The notes below the pieces were generated by a model, which had not been told where the DNA came from, ran no database searches, and saw only the letters and a list, made by a program, of their open reading frames with translations. Both the position numbers and the translations under genes were made by a program. From Pseudomonas sp. R28(2017) (lineage in GTDB: Bacteria; Pseudomonadota; Gammaproteobacteria; Pseudomonadales; Pseudomonadaceae): a stretch of DNA of 64,000 nt. The DNA lies in assembly GCF_002112505.1 (NCBI RefSeq), contig NZ_NEHW01000003.1, positions 1-64,000 of the forward strand, in the 5' to 3' direction. Below, piece after piece: positions 9,020-18,510 of this stretch. The stretch's first letter is position 1, and every line of letters starts with the position of its first letter.

Positions 9020-9217
9020 ATGAAGATTGTCGTCAGCGCGTCGAACCGTAACCCCAACTGCCCGTGGCAGGTAAGGCTCGACCAGCATGTGGTGAGTTTC
9101 CGCAGCGAGGCAGAAGCACGCGCCTTCGTCGCCACCCTGGAAACCCGCCTGCAGGCACCTCACCCGCTCATGCTGGACGCGTGGCCTGCAAACGCCGGGT
9201 CAACAGCGCGACACTGA
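9020..9217 (+). CDS. small hypothetical protein (65 residues)
   Basis: This short ORF has a good ribosome site (CGGAGG, 9005-9010) nine bases before its ATG. The product starts MKIVVSASNRNPNCPWQVRL, continues with a segment resembling a small alpha/beta domain (EAEARAFVATLETRL), and has no signal peptide. I do not recognise a family. Its last 50 bases overlap the 3' end of the convergent exporter gene, which is unusual in this window. It is supported by the ribosome site and ORF length only. Confidence 0.55.
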   Translation: MKIVVSASNRNPNCPWQVRLDQHVVSFRSEAEARAFVATLETRLQAPHPLMLDAWPANAGSTARH

Positions 9218-10349
9218 CCACCAGCGCCCCGCACAGGCTGATCACCAAGGTCATGGGCACTGCACTGCCGTCATGCAGCACGCCGACCAGCGACGCCGCA
9301 CCGGCCGCGACGCTGAACTGCAGGCAGCCCATCAGTGCGGACGCGCTGCCTGCCCGGGCGCCCTGGCCGCTCATGGCGCAGGCCGAGGCGTTGGGGATGA
9401 TGCAACCCAGGCTGGCAATGCAGACGAACAGCGGCACCAGCAATGGCCACAGCTGCGCCGGGCGCAAAGCTGCCACGCCAAGCAATACCAGCCCCGCTGC
9501 CAGGTAGAGCCAGACCGCACGCACCAACAGGAATGCCGGACCGCGCTTGGCCAGCAGGCGCGCATTGACCTGGGCGACCAGAATGAAGCCGGCGGCGTTG
9601 GTACCGAACAGCCAGCCATAGTGCTCCGCAGGTACGCCATAGAGCTTGATGAATACGAAAGGCGAACCAGCGATGTAGGCAAACATCCCGGCAATGGCGA
9701 TCCCGCCGGTCAAGGCATGGCCGATGAACACGCGGTCCGCCAACAACCGCAGGTATTGGCGCAATGCCCCTGACAACGGCTGGCGCGGCATGTGCGTCGG
9801 CAGGCTCTCCGGCAGGCCCAGGCTCACCGCCAGCAGGCTGGCAGCACTGAACAGGCTCAGCGCCAGGAAAATCGACTGCCAACCGGCCACGTTCACCAAG
9901 ACCCCGCCCAGCATTGGCGCAAGGATCGGAGCCAGGCCCATCACCAGCATCAACTGCGAGAACACCTTGGCCGATGCCACCGGGTCGCACTTGTCACTGA
10001 CAATGGCCCGTGACAGCACCATGCCGGCGCAACCGCCCAGTGCCTGGACAAAGCGCGCCACGATCAAGGTGTCGAGGTTGGGGGCGTAGGCACAGGCCAG
10101 CGAAGCCAAGGTGAACAGTGCCACACCAAACAGCAACGGCTTGCGCCGACCAAAGCGGTCAGCCACCGGCCCGTAGGCCAGCTGGCCGATCGACAGGCCG
10201 AGAAAATAGGCCGCCAAGGTGGCCTGTACATGTTTTTCATCGGTGGCGAACGCCTGCGCCATGGCCGGGAAGGCGGGCAGGTAGAAGTCGATCGCCAAGG
10301 GCCCGAACGCACTCAGTGCGCCCAGGATCAGCACCATTCGCAGGTTCAT
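9168..10349 (-). CDS. Bcr/CflA-family multidrug efflux MFS transporter
   Basis: This 393-residue inner-membrane transporter has the 12-helix pattern of the major facilitator superfamily. FGPLAIDFYLPAFPAM in the first helix and YGPVADRFGRRKPLL after the second are signatures of the Bcr/CflA drug:proton antiporter group. The ATG at 10349 is preferred to an upstream TTG because family homology begins there. Its 3' end overlaps the small ORF at 9020-9217. The substrate is unknown; related proteins export bicyclomycin, chloramphenicol or sulfonamides. Confidence 0.85.
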   Translation of the reverse strand: MNLRMVLILGALSAFGPLAIDFYLPAFPAMAQAFATDEKHVQATLAAYFLGLSIGQLAYGPVADRFGRRKPLLFGVALFTLASLACAYAPNLDTLIVARFVQALGGCAGMVLSRAIVSDKCDPVASAKVFSQLMLVMGLAPILAPMLGGVLVNVAGWQSIFLALSLFSAASLLAVSLGLPESLPTHMPRQPLSGALRQYLRLLADRVFIGHALTGGIAIAGMFAYIAGSPFVFIKLYGVPAEHYGWLFGTNAAGFILVAQVNARLLAKRGPAFLLVRAVWLYLAAGLVLLGVAALRPAQLWPLLVPLFVCIASLGCIIPNASACAMSGQGARAGSASALMGCLQFSVAAGAASLVGVLHDGSAVPMTLVISLCGALVVSVALLTRRLQATRPA

Positions 10350-10432
10350 CAGGAATCCATAGCAGGCTAAGCAAGCCGCCAAGTCTACCTGCTGGAGCGG
10401 CCTTGTGTCGCGATCACGACACGAGGCCGCTA

Positions 10433-10630
10433 CTACATCGCTTCAGCCTGGTAGCCTTCCTCACGAATGGCCGCCAGCACTTGCTCGGCCGCCAGCGAGC
10501 TTTGCACACGCACTGTCTTGCCAGCCAGGTCGACTTCCACCTTGGCCTGCGCATCCTGCTCCTGCACCGCGCGAGTCACTGCTTTCACGCAATGGCCACA
10601 GGTCATGCCTTGAACATTGAACACTTGCAT
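10433..10630 (-). CDS. copZ: copper chaperone (heavy-metal-associated domain)
   Basis: This 65-residue cytoplasmic protein is a single HMA domain with the Cu(I) motif MTCGHC (Cys11 and Cys14). It would carry Cu(I) to the CueA ATPase encoded nearby. The ATG at 10630 follows GGAGG at a good spacing. It is transcribed leftward, away from cueA, under its own CueR-type operator at 10659-10689. The function follows from the motif and the copper-gene context. Confidence 0.9.
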   Translation of the reverse strand: MQVFNVQGMTCGHCVKAVTRAVQEQDAQAKVEVDLAGKTVRVQSSLAAEQVLAAIREEGYQAEAM

Positions 10631-10658
10631 GGGTATCGCCTCCTTCAGGGTTTTACCC

Positions 10659-10689
10659 AGTTTCAAGCTTGCCATCGGGGCAAGGTCAA
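10659..10689 (-). promoter_or_regulatory. CueR-type promoter/operator of copZ
   Basis: On the minus strand there is TTGACC (10684-10689), a 19-bp spacer and a weak -10 GAAACT (10659-10664). A 19-bp spacer is the hallmark of MerR-family promoters. The spacer holds the dyad TTGCC...GGCAA, similar to the dyad in front of cueA. Confidence 0.75.
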
Positions 10690-10776
10690 GTTCTGCATGA
10701 AACGGCCGGGCTGGAAATCCGCGCGGACCTCGGCCAAGCTGCGCCTTTGACGATTTGTGCAAGCAGGAGATTCTTC

Positions 10777-11163
10777 ATGTTCAGGACAGCAGTGGGTGTT
10801 GTCGGGCTGTTGGCCGCGCTGGCCGCAGTGCCACCGGCCAGCGCCGAGGGCAACTCGGACTACAGCGTGCTGATCATTTCCCGGGAACGCCTGGAAGTGG
10901 CCACCAGTTGCGAAATCGGCGTGTACCTCAATGATCAGCTCTCCGGCCGCGTGTTCCAGGAACAGTCCACGTCCTTCAACCTGCCGCCCGGCCCGGTCGA
11001 CGTGCGCCTGCGCCTGCTGCCCGGGCAAATGCCAGGCTGCGCCCCAGGCATCGAGGACCAACGCAGCACGCGGCTCAACCTGCAAGCGGGCCAGATCAGC
11101 AAGTACCGCATCGCCATGGGCCACAATGGCCTTGAATTGAAGCGAGCCGGCCTGGGCTATTGA
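10777..11163 (+). CDS. hypothetical exported protein in the copper cluster
   Basis: This 128-residue protein has a clear signal peptide (RTAVGVVGLLAALAAVPPASA, cleaved near residue 22). The mature part is probably beta-rich and resembles the PEGA/DUF2846 style (VYLNDQLSG, SFNLPPGPVDVRLRL), with one cysteine near each end (SC and GC). The ATG at 10777 follows AGGAGA. It lies between copZ and cueA, and the cueA operator begins inside its stop codon region. A periplasmic role related to copper is only a guess from position. Confidence 0.65.
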   Translation: MFRTAVGVVGLLAALAAVPPASAEGNSDYSVLIISRERLEVATSCEIGVYLNDQLSGRVFQEQSTSFNLPPGPVDVRLRLLPGQMPGCAPGIEDQRSTRLNLQAGQISKYRIAMGHNGLELKRAGLGY

Positions 11164-11190
11164 CCTTCCCCGGGTGGCAAGGTTGATGCT
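11160..11190 (+). promoter_or_regulatory. CueR-type promoter/operator of cueA
   Basis: TTGACC (11160-11165), a 19-bp spacer and a -10-like GATGCT (11185-11190) give the MerR-type geometry. The dyad ACCTTCCCC...TGGCAAGGT matches known CueR operators closely. It lies 30 bases before the cueA start codon and overlaps the stop codon of the upstream ORF. Confidence 0.88.
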
Positions 11191-11220
11191 GATGCTCAAG
11201 CCCTGCCAAGGAGGAGCGCC

Positions 11221-13620
11221 ATGCCCGCATCTACCACGTTCGACCTGCCGATCTCCGGCATGACCTGCGCCAGTTGCGCTGGCCGTGTGGAGCGCGCCCT
11301 GCGAAAAGTCAGCGGCGCTGATCAGGTCAGCGTCAACCTCGCCACCGAACAGGCCAGGGTCCAGGCCCCGGCCGACAGCCTGCCAGCCCTGGTCGAGGCC
11401 GTGCGCGGCGCCGGCTATGGTGTGCCGACCCGAACCGTGGAGCTGCAGATCGGCGGCATGACCTGCGCCAGCTGCGTAGGGCGTGTCGAGCGCGCACTAG
11501 GCAAGCTGCCGGGCGTCGAGCAGGTCAGCGTCAACCTGGCCAGTGAACGTGCCCACCTGGAGGTGCTGCAGGCCCTCGATGATGCGCTGCTGATCGGCGC
11601 AGTCGAAAAAGCCGGCTACAGCGCCAGCCTGCCGCACGCGGCCAAGGATGATCAGCAGGATGCCCAACGGCGCCTGCGCAACGAGCGCCTGGCCGTCGCT
11701 GCCGCGCTGTTGCTGGCCCTGCCGCTGGTGCTGCCGATGCTGGTACAGCCGTTCGGCCTGCACTGGATGCTCCCTGCCTGGGCGCAGTTCGTGCTGGCCA
11801 CCCCGGTGCAATTCATCCTCGGCGCACGCTTCTACAAGGCCGCCTACAAAGCCGTGCGTGCCGGGGCCGGCAACATGGACCTGCTGGTCGCCCTGGGCAC
11901 CAGCGCGGGTTATGGCCTGAGCCTGTACCAGTGGGCCAAGGCCCCGGTCGGCATGCCACCCCATCTTTATTTCGAAGCTTCGGCGGTGGTCATCGCCCTG
12001 GTACTGCTGGGCAAATACCTCGAAAGCCGGGCCAAGCGCCAGACCGCCAGCGCCATCCGCGCCCTCGAAGCGTTGCGGCCGGAACGTGCCATACGCGTCA
12101 TCGATGGCCGCGAGGAAGACGTGGCGATCGCCCAGTTGCGCCTCGGCGACCTGGTGCTGGTCAAACCCGGCGAACGCTTCCCGGTCGATGGCGCAGTGGA
12201 AGAAGGCAGCAGCCACGCCGATGAGGCCCTGATCAGCGGCGAGAGCCTGCCGGTGCCCAAGCAGCCCGGCGACAGCGTCACCGGCGGTGCCATCAACGGC
12301 GAAGGCCGGTTGCTGGTGCGCACCCAGGCACTGGGCACCGAGACCGTGCTGGCCCGCATCATCCGCCTGGTCGAAGACGCACAAGCGGCCAAGGCACCGA
12401 TCCAGAAACTGGTCGACCGGGTCAGCCAGGTATTCGTGCCCGCGGTGCTGGTGCTGGCACTGCTCACCTTGCTTGGCTGGTGGCTGGCGGGTGCGCCGCT
12501 GGAGACCGCGCTGATCAATGCAGTCGCCGTGCTGGTGATCGCCTGCCCCTGCGCCCTGGGCCTGGCCACGCCAGCGGCGATCATGGCCGGTACCGGAGTG
12601 GCTGCCCGCCACGGCATCCTGATCAAGGACGCCGAAGCCCTGGAGCGTGCCCATGCGGTCAATCGCGTGGTGTTCGACAAGACCGGCACCCTCACCTCCG
12701 GCAGCCCGCGCGTGGTCCACAGCCAGGCTGTGGTCGATGACAGTGCTGACCTGCATCGCCTCGCCGGTGCCCTGCAGCGCGGCAGCGAGCACCCACTGGC
12801 CAAGGCAGTGCTGGATGCCTGCGCCGAGCTGGGCCTGGAGGTTCCCGCCGTTGCTGACAGCCAGTCGCTTACCGGCCGCGGCATTGCCGGGCGCGTGGAG
12901 GGCCGCGAACTGGCGCTGGGCAACCGCCGCCTGCTCGACGAAAGCGCACTGCAACCCGGCGAGCTGGCCGCCAAGGCTCAAGCCTGGGAAGCCGAAGGCC
13001 GCACCCTGTCGTGGCTGATCGAACGGGGTACAGCGCCTCGCGTGCTCGGCCTGTTCGCCTTCGGTGACAGCCTCAAGCCCGGCGCCGGGCAGGCCATTGC
13101 CGCCCTGCATGCTCGCCACATCAGCAGCCACCTGCTGACCGGTGACAACCGCGGCAGCGCCAAGGTGGTGGCCGATGCGCTCGGGATCGACGATGTCCAC
13201 GCCGAAGTGTTGCCGGCCGACAAGGCCGCCACCGTGGCCGCCCTGAAAAAGGACGGCGTGGTGGCGATGGTCGGCGACGGCATCAACGATGCGCCGGCCC
13301 TGGCCGCTGCCGACATCGGCATCGCCATGGGCGGTGGCACCGACGTGGCCATGCAGGCAGCCGGCATCACCCTGATGCGCGGCGACCCACGGCTGGTGCC
13401 CGCTGCGCTGGAAATCAGCCGCAAGACCTATGCGAAAATCCGCCAGAATCTGTTCTGGGCCTTCATCTACAACCTGATCGGCATTCCCCTGGCCGCACTG
13501 GGCTATCTCAACCCGGTACTGGCCGGCGCCGCCATGGCGCTGTCCAGCGTCAGCGTGGTCAGCAATGCCCTGTGGCTGAAGACCTGGAAACCCACCAGCA
13601 CTTCGCAGGAGGCCCGATGA
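11221..13620 (+). CDS. cueA: Cu(I)-exporting P1B-type ATPase
   Basis: This 799-residue inner-membrane ATPase exports Cu(I). It has two N-terminal HMA domains (MTCASC at residues 14-19 and 80-85) and the transmembrane metal site CPC (442-444). DKTGT follows, with the phosphorylated Asp486, then the hinge motif GDGIND. The order and length are those of CopA/CueA proteins. The ATG at 11221 follows AAGGAGGA. It is translationally linked to cueR, with overlapping stop and start codons (ATGA), matching the cueAR operon described in P. putida. Expression is probably induced by copper through CueR. Confidence 0.95.
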   Translation: MPASTTFDLPISGMTCASCAGRVERALRKVSGADQVSVNLATEQARVQAPADSLPALVEAVRGAGYGVPTRTVELQIGGMTCASCVGRVERALGKLPGVEQVSVNLASERAHLEVLQALDDALLIGAVEKAGYSASLPHAAKDDQQDAQRRLRNERLAVAAALLLALPLVLPMLVQPFGLHWMLPAWAQFVLATPVQFILGARFYKAAYKAVRAGAGNMDLLVALGTSAGYGLSLYQWAKAPVGMPPHLYFEASAVVIALVLLGKYLESRAKRQTASAIRALEALRPERAIRVIDGREEDVAIAQLRLGDLVLVKPGERFPVDGAVEEGSSHADEALISGESLPVPKQPGDSVTGGAINGEGRLLVRTQALGTETVLARIIRLVEDAQAAKAPIQKLVDRVSQVFVPAVLVLALLTLLGWWLAGAPLETALINAVAVLVIACPCALGLATPAAIMAGTGVAARHGILIKDAEALERAHAVNRVVFDKTGTLTSGSPRVVHSQAVVDDSADLHRLAGALQRGSEHPLAKAVLDACAELGLEVPAVADSQSLTGRGIAGRVEGRELALGNRRLLDESALQPGELAAKAQAWEAEGRTLSWLIERGTAPRVLGLFAFGDSLKPGAGQAIAALHARHISSHLLTGDNRGSAKVVADALGIDDVHAEVLPADKAATVAALKKDGVVAMVGDGINDAPALAAADIGIAMGGGTDVAMQAAGITLMRGDPRLVPAALEISRKTYAKIRQNLFWAFIYNLIGIPLAALGYLNPVLAGAAMALSSVSVVSNALWLKTWKPTSTSQEAR

Positions 13621-14021
13621 ACATTGGCCAGGCTGCCCGCCGCAGCGGGCTCAGCACCAAGATGATCCGCTATTACGAATCCATCGGCCTGCTCAAGCCG
13701 GCCACCCGCACCGACAGCGGCTACCGCGTGTACCAGGCCGAGGACCTGCACAGCCTGGCCTTCATCAAGCGTTCCCGTGATCTCGGCTTTTCCCTCGAAG
13801 AAGTGGGCAAACTGCTGACCCTGTGGCAAGACCGCGGGCGCGCCAGTGCCGACGTCAAGGCGCTGGCCATGCAGCATATCGATGAGCTGAATCGGCGTAT
13901 CGAGGAACTGGTGAGCCTGCGTGACACCCTGGGTGAACTGGTTGCCCACTGCCAGGGGGATGACCGCCCGGATTGCCCGATTCTGAAAGACCTGGCCAAT
14001 GGCGCTGGATGCTGCCATTGA
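13617..14021 (+). CDS. cueR: copper-responsive MerR-family regulator
   Basis: This 134-residue MerR-type activator has an N-terminal winged HTH ([20 protein letters not shown]), a long dimerisation helix and the Cu(I)-binding cysteines Cys112 and Cys120. Those positions and the eight-residue spacing are the same as in E. coli CueR, and a CCH tail is also shared. The start overlaps the cueA stop codon. It should activate cueA and copZ by untwisting their 19-bp-spacer promoters. Confidence 0.93.
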   Translation: MNIGQAARRSGLSTKMIRYYESIGLLKPATRTDSGYRVYQAEDLHSLAFIKRSRDLGFSLEEVGKLLTLWQDRGRASADVKALAMQHIDELNRRIEELVSLRDTLGELVAHCQGDDRPDCPILKDLANGAGCCH

Positions 14022-14034
14022 GAGGTCGCGGCTC

Positions 14035-14074
14035 AACACTGTGGCGGGCTGATATCAACACGCCACAGTGTTTT
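14035..14074 (+). terminator. intrinsic terminator after cueAR
   Basis: A perfect 12-bp stem (AACACTGTGGCG, 14035-14046, with its complement at 14061-14072) ends in TTTT. It starts 14 bases after the cueR stop codon. Confidence 0.8.
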
Positions 14075-14150
14075 GGTATGCCATATTAGCCCAAAGCCGA
14101 CCGAATAGTCGCCAAATGCGACCTCGCCCAATAAATACGGGCACTTTCGC

Positions 14151-14177
14151 TAAAAATCCCCCGGAAGCTGCCGATGT
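14151..14177 (+). promoter_or_regulatory. FliA (sigma-28) type promoter of the chemoreceptor gene
   Basis: TAAA (14151-14154), 15 bases and GCCGATGT (14170-14177) match the flagellar sigma-28 consensus TAAA-N15-GCCGATAA with two mismatches at the end. It lies 47 bases before the start codon of a methyl-accepting chemotaxis protein, the class of gene FliA usually drives. Confidence 0.8.
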
Positions 14178-14223
14178 AGTTGCTACCTGCCTCGCGTGCA
14201 AAAAATAAATTCCGGGAGTGTCG

Positions 14224-16167
14224 ATGAACATCAAACAGAAACTGACCTGGGCGTTCGCGATCATCGCGGGCTTGCCCATCGTCCTCGTGGCCACCTTGGT
14301 GGTGATCAACCTGCGCGGTGAAGCCCGCGACGGCTTCCTCGACGGCAGCAGCCGGGAAATCCGCCAGGTCAGCAATGCGATGAACATCTTCTTCCAGGGC
14401 ATCGACCAGAACGTCGCCTACCTGGCCTCACAGCCGATGGTGGCGGCCACCGGCAACAACCTGAACAAGTTCATGAGCGCCAACCCGTCCTACGAACTGG
14501 GCGATCAGGACAAGCAACTGCTGGAATTCTTCACCCGCCTGGCAGAATCCCACCCAGGCTATGCCTATGTTTCCTACGGCGTGAGTGATGGTGGCTACGT
14601 CGGCTGGCCGGCCGGGCAAAAGTTCGTCAACTATGACCCGCGCCCACGCCCGTGGTACCAGCTGGCCATGGCCAACCCCGGCAAGACCGTGCGCACCGGT
14701 GCCTACTACTGGGCTGCCGACGATGCCGTGCTGATCAGCACCGTACGCGCCGTCGCCAACCAGCTCGGCAACCCGGGCGGCGTGGTCAACATCGACGTGT
14801 CGCTCAAGGGCCTGACCGAGATCGTCAAGCAGATCAAGCTGGGCGAAAGCGGCTACCTGATGCTGGTGGAAAGCAACGGCAACGTGATGGTCGACCCACG
14901 CGATGCCAGCCACAACTTCAAGCAGCTGGCCAGCTTCGGCGATGGCTACGCCGAGCTGGCCAAGGCCGGCAAGGGCCTGGTCGAGGTCGAGATCAACGGT
15001 GAGCGCTACATGGCCAACGTCTACCCTGACGAGAAGCTGGGCTGGACCTTCATCGGCCTGATCCAGCACGGCGAGGTGATGCAGACCACCACCCGCCTGA
15101 CCTGGCTGATCGGCGCCATCGCGCTGGTGCTGGCGGCACTGTTCGCCGCGGTCGGCGCAGCCTTCGCCAAGCTCATCGTGCGCCCGATCAACAGCGTCAC
15201 CAGCGGCCTCGAAGACATTGCCCAGGGCGAAGGCGACCTGACCCGCAACCTCGACGTGCGCGGCCGCGACGAAACCGCGCAACTGGCCAACTGGTTCAAC
15301 CAGTTCCTGGGCGCGATTCGCAGCCTGATCCAGCATATCGGCTCGGCCGCCAGCAAGATCCTCAGCACCTCCAGCAGCTCCACCCGGGTCTCCAGCGACA
15401 TGGCCGAGGCGGCCGGGCGCCAGCGTGAAGCCGTGGACATGGTCTCCACAGCCTTCCACGAAATGGTCGCCACCGCCAATGAGGTCGCCCGCTCCTGCAG
15501 CCAGGCCGCGCAATCGGCCGACAGTGGCCAGCAACAGGCCCGCGAAGGCCAGCAGCAGATCGACGCTGCGGTCAACAGCGTCGACCGCCTGAGCCAGGAG
15601 ATCGAGCAGTCGGCCCAATCGATCCAGCAACTGGAGCGCGACAGCAACGCCATCCAGTCGATCCTCGGCACCATCCGCTCGATTGCCGAGCAGACCAACC
15701 TGCTGGCACTCAACGCGGCCATCGAAGCGGCCCGGGCCGGCGAGCAGGGCCGTGGTTTCGCCGTGGTGGCCGACGAGGTGCGGGCCCTGGCCAAGCGCAC
15801 CGCCGACTCCACCGCCGAGATCGATGGCTTGCTGGGCAACCTGGCCAGCCGCACCGCCGAAGTGGCCGAGCAGATGCATGCCAGCCTGGAAGTGTCGCAG
15901 CAGTCGGTCAGCCGCATCGGCCTGGCCCGTGACAGCTTCGGGCAGATCCGCGAGTCGGTGGACATCATTCGTGACATGAACACGCAGATCGCCACGGCGG
16001 CAGAAGAACAGCACCAGGTGGCCGAAGACATCAACCGCCATATCAGCCAGATTCATGGCGATGCGCAGCTGGTGGCGGAACTGGCCCAGGCGGCGCGTCA
16101 GGACTCCGAGAGCCTGGCGGGGCTGTCCAATGAACTGGATTCGCTGGTGCGCCGCTTCCGCACCTGA
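14224..16167 (+). CDS. methyl-accepting chemotaxis protein with dCACHE sensor
   Basis: This 647-residue transmembrane chemoreceptor has a first membrane helix near residues 11-31 and a periplasmic dCACHE_1 sensor to about residue 290. A second helix (about 295-318), HAMP and the cytoplasmic signalling hairpin with the conserved [20 protein letters not shown] tip follow. In the sensor, DPRPRPWY (138-145) and a later NIDVS resemble part of the amino-acid-binding dCACHE motif, so an amino acid or related amine is a possible ligand. The ATG at 14224 is taken because GGGAG precedes it by five bases. A FliA-type promoter lies upstream. Confidence 0.9.
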   Translation: MNIKQKLTWAFAIIAGLPIVLVATLVVINLRGEARDGFLDGSSREIRQVSNAMNIFFQGIDQNVAYLASQPMVAATGNNLNKFMSANPSYELGDQDKQLLEFFTRLAESHPGYAYVSYGVSDGGYVGWPAGQKFVNYDPRPRPWYQLAMANPGKTVRTGAYYWAADDAVLISTVRAVANQLGNPGGVVNIDVSLKGLTEIVKQIKLGESGYLMLVESNGNVMVDPRDASHNFKQLASFGDGYAELAKAGKGLVEVEINGERYMANVYPDEKLGWTFIGLIQHGEVMQTTTRLTWLIGAIALVLAALFAAVGAAFAKLIVRPINSVTSGLEDIAQGEGDLTRNLDVRGRDETAQLANWFNQFLGAIRSLIQHIGSAASKILSTSSSSTRVSSDMAEAAGRQREAVDMVSTAFHEMVATANEVARSCSQAAQSADSGQQQAREGQQQIDAAVNSVDRLSQEIEQSAQSIQQLERDSNAIQSILGTIRSIAEQTNLLALNAAIEAARAGEQGRGFAVVADEVRALAKRTADSTAEIDGLLGNLASRTAEVAEQMHASLEVSQQSVSRIGLARDSFGQIRESVDIIRDMNTQIATAAEEQHQVAEDINRHISQIHGDAQLVAELAQAARQDSESLAGLSNELDSLVRRFRT

Positions 16168-16180
16168 GTCCTTCCGTTCT

Positions 16181-16227
16181 GGCCTCTTCGCGGCGGTTCG
16201 GCGCCCCGACAAGCCCGCGAAGAGGCC
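16181..16227. repeat. REP-like hairpin after the chemoreceptor
   Basis: Arms GGCCTCTTCGCGG (16181-16193) and CCGCGAAGAGGCC (16215-16227) form a 13-bp perfect stem with a 21-base loop. It is a variant of the common REP family of this genome and sits between two convergent genes. Confidence 0.75.
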
Positions 16228-16240
16228 GGTACAGGCAACG

Positions 16241-17020
16241 TCAGAGCTTCAATTCTCCAGGAGTCGCCCCGAACAACTGCTTGAAGGCTGCGATGTAGGC
16301 CGAAGTCGAATCATAGCCACAGCCCAACGCCGCTTCGGTCACGCTGTCCCCCGCCTCCAGCAACGCCAGCGACGACAACAGTCGCATGCGCTGGCGCCAG
16401 TTGCGAAAACTCAACCCGGTCTCGCGCTGGAACAGCCGCATCAAGGTCTTTTCCGAGCACCCCAGCTGCACCGCCCACTGCTGCAATGTCTGCACCTGGT
16501 CCGGTTCGGCAATCAGCCCATTGCACAATGCCAACAGCCCCGGATGCCGCGGCAGCGGCAGAGAAAACCCTACCTCGGGCAAGGTGCGCAACTGATCGAG
16601 CAACACGGCCACCAGGCGGCCCTCGACACTGTCGCCCTCGGCATATTCAGCCGGGAACAGGCAGAACTGCTTGATCAACTCCCGCGCCAGCGCTGTCACT
16701 TCCAGTACCCGGCATTGCGCCGGCGCCCACGGGCAGGCATCACGGCGGATGTACAGGCTGCGCATTTCGGCCTGCCCCGAGGTGACCACTTCATGTTCGG
16801 CATCGGCGGGGATCCACACGCCCCACTGCGGCGGGGCGAAGTAGCTGCCATCGTCGGTATACACCCCCAATACACCACTGATGGCGTAGGAAAACTGCAC
16901 CCAGTCGTGGCTATGGCGAGTCGTCCAGGACCCGGCGCCAAGACTTTCGGCGCGGGCATAAAGGGGCCTGGGCAACCGCTCCAGAGCAGGAATGGCACGG
17001 GGATGTCCGATCGTCTGCAT
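16241..17020 (-). CDS. AraC-family transcriptional regulator with cupin domain
   Basis: This 259-residue regulator has an N-terminal cupin sensing domain (TTRHSHDWVQF, WGVWIPADAEHEV) and a C-terminal AraC HTH pair (CSEKTLMRLFQRETGLSFRNW, GCGYDSTSAYIAAFKQLFG). It resembles the NimR-like group that often controls efflux genes. The ATG at 17020 is used; the in-frame extension upstream merely translates a REP element. No adjacent target is obvious, since it converges with the chemoreceptor gene and lies in series with the thiolase gene. Confidence 0.82.
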   Translation of the reverse strand: MQTIGHPRAIPALERLPRPLYARAESLGAGSWTTRHSHDWVQFSYAISGVLGVYTDDGSYFAPPQWGVWIPADAEHEVVTSGQAEMRSLYIRRDACPWAPAQCRVLEVTALARELIKQFCLFPAEYAEGDSVEGRLVAVLLDQLRTLPEVGFSLPLPRHPGLLALCNGLIAEPDQVQTLQQWAVQLGCSEKTLMRLFQRETGLSFRNWRQRMRLLSSLALLEAGDSVTEAALGCGYDSTSAYIAAFKQLFGATPGELKL

Positions 17021-17071
17021 AGCGAATTCTTGTAGTGCTGAGCAGACAAGCCTAACAGAGATCAGCGTCGC

Positions 17072-17100
17072 CCTCTTCGCGGGCAAGCCCGCTCCCACAG
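17072..17100. repeat. single REP element
   Basis: This copy contains CTCTTCGCGGGCAAGCCCGC followed by TCCCACAG, the standard family sequence of this window. It lies between the AraC gene and the thiolase stop codon, as a single unit rather than a doublet. Confidence 0.8.
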
Positions 17101-17114
17101 AAGGCCGCGGTGTT

Positions 17115-18392
17115 TCACCGCTCGACGATTACCGTCACCCCCTGGCCACCCGCCGCGCAGATCGAGATCAGCCCCCGCCCCTTGCCTGCCTTGGCCAGCA
17201 ACTTGGCCAGATTTGCCAGAATCCTCCCGCCAGTAGCCGCGAAAGGATGCCCTGCCGCCAGCGAGCTGCCTTTGACGTTGAGCTTGCTACGGTCGATGGC
17301 CCCCAGCGGTGCCTCAAGCCCCAGTTTCTGCCGGCAGTACTCGGCATCTTCCCAGGCCTTGAGGGTGCACAGCACCTGTGCCGCAAAGGCTTCGTGGATT
17401 TCGTAGTAGTCGAAATCCTGCAAGGTCAGGCCATTGCGCGCCAACAAGCGTGGCACTGCGTACACCGGCGCCATCAGCAAGCCCTCGCGGCCGGTGACGA
17501 AATCCACGGCGGCGGTTTCGCCATCGACCAGATAGGCCAGCACCGGCAGGCCCTGCTGCTGCGCCCATTGTTCGCTGCCCAGCAGCACCAGCGAGGCACC
17601 ATCGGTGAGCGGCGTGGAGTTGCCCGGCGTCAGCGTGCCCAGGCCGCTGCGGTCGAATGAGGGTTTGAGCCTGGCCAGTTGTTCCAGGGTCAGGTCAGTG
17701 CGCAGGTTGTTGTCACGGGTCAGGCCCATGAAGGGCGTCAGCAGGTCATTCTGCCAACCTTCGCTGTACGAGGCCGCCAGTTGCTGATGGCTGTGCAGCG
17801 CCAGCGCGTCCTGTTCCGCCCGGCCAATCGCCCAGGTTTGCGCCATGCGTTCGCAATGCTCGCCCATCGACAGGCCGGTGCGGGGCTCGCCATTGCGCGG
17901 GAGTTCGGGTTTCAGGTGGCTTGGGCGCAATTGCAGGAACGGCTTGAGCCGCTCGCTCAAGGTCTTGCCGCGGTTGGCCTGCAAGAGGATGCGCCGCAGC
18001 CCTTCGTTGACGCCGATGGGGGCATCGGAGGTGGTGTCCACGCCACCGGCAATGCCACAGTCGATCTGCCCGAGGGCAATCTTGTTGGCCACCAGCAGCG
18101 CTGCTTCCAGCCCTGTGCCGCAGGCCTGCTGGATGTCGTAGGCCGGCGTCTGTGGCGCCAGGCGCGAGCCGAGCACGCATTCGCGGGTCAGGCTCATGTC
18201 CCGCGAATGCTTGAGCACCGCCCCTGCCACCACTTCGCCCAGGTGCAGCCCATGCAGGCGATAACGCTCGATCAGGCCTTCCAGGGCTGCAGTCAGCATC
18301 GCCTGGTTGCTGGCGCTGGCATAGGCGCCGTTGGAGCGGGCGAAAGGAATACGGTTGCCGCCCAGTATCGCGACCCGGCGAGTTGAACGCAT
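17115..18392 (-). CDS. acetyl-CoA acyltransferase (thiolase)
   Basis: This 425-residue thiolase condenses or cleaves 3-ketoacyl-CoA. The catalytic residues are visible: Cys91 in QQACGTG, the His of YEIHEAFAAQ and the late Cys of SICAAGGQG. It is longer than PhaA-type thiolases and resembles the FadI group. The ATG at 18392 follows AGGAGG. It is divergent from the FabG-like gene across 118 bases, suggesting a shared control region. With FabG and MaoC it could make up a small fatty-acyl-CoA elongation or oxidation route. Confidence 0.88.
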   Translation of the reverse strand: MRSTRRVAILGGNRIPFARSNGAYASASNQAMLTAALEGLIERYRLHGLHLGEVVAGAVLKHSRDMSLTRECVLGSRLAPQTPAYDIQQACGTGLEAALLVANKIALGQIDCGIAGGVDTTSDAPIGVNEGLRRILLQANRGKTLSERLKPFLQLRPSHLKPELPRNGEPRTGLSMGEHCERMAQTWAIGRAEQDALALHSHQQLAASYSEGWQNDLLTPFMGLTRDNNLRTDLTLEQLARLKPSFDRSGLGTLTPGNSTPLTDGASLVLLGSEQWAQQQGLPVLAYLVDGETAAVDFVTGREGLLMAPVYAVPRLLARNGLTLQDFDYYEIHEAFAAQVLCTLKAWEDAEYCRQKLGLEAPLGAIDRSKLNVKGSSLAAGHPFAATGGRILANLAKLLAKAGKGRGLISICAAGGQGVTVIVER

Positions 18393-18510
18393 GCGCTTGT
18401 TCCTCCTGAAACCATTTGGTCCGTACAGCCTAGGTGTTTTTGCCGCATTCGAACGACCTTGCCACAAAGTTGGTCCACACTTGCAAGCTTGCCTTCAAGG
18501 AGACCCGCAC

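Noticed and set aside
14428..16212. A 594-codon open frame opposite the chemoreceptor
   Set aside because: The same GC-rich antisense effect; the plus strand gene has membrane helices, HAMP and the signalling hairpin.
17021..17098. N-terminal extension of the AraC-family protein
   Set aside because: The extra residues (MGAGLPAK and so on) are the translation of a REP element. The same peptide appears in front of several other ORFs in the window.
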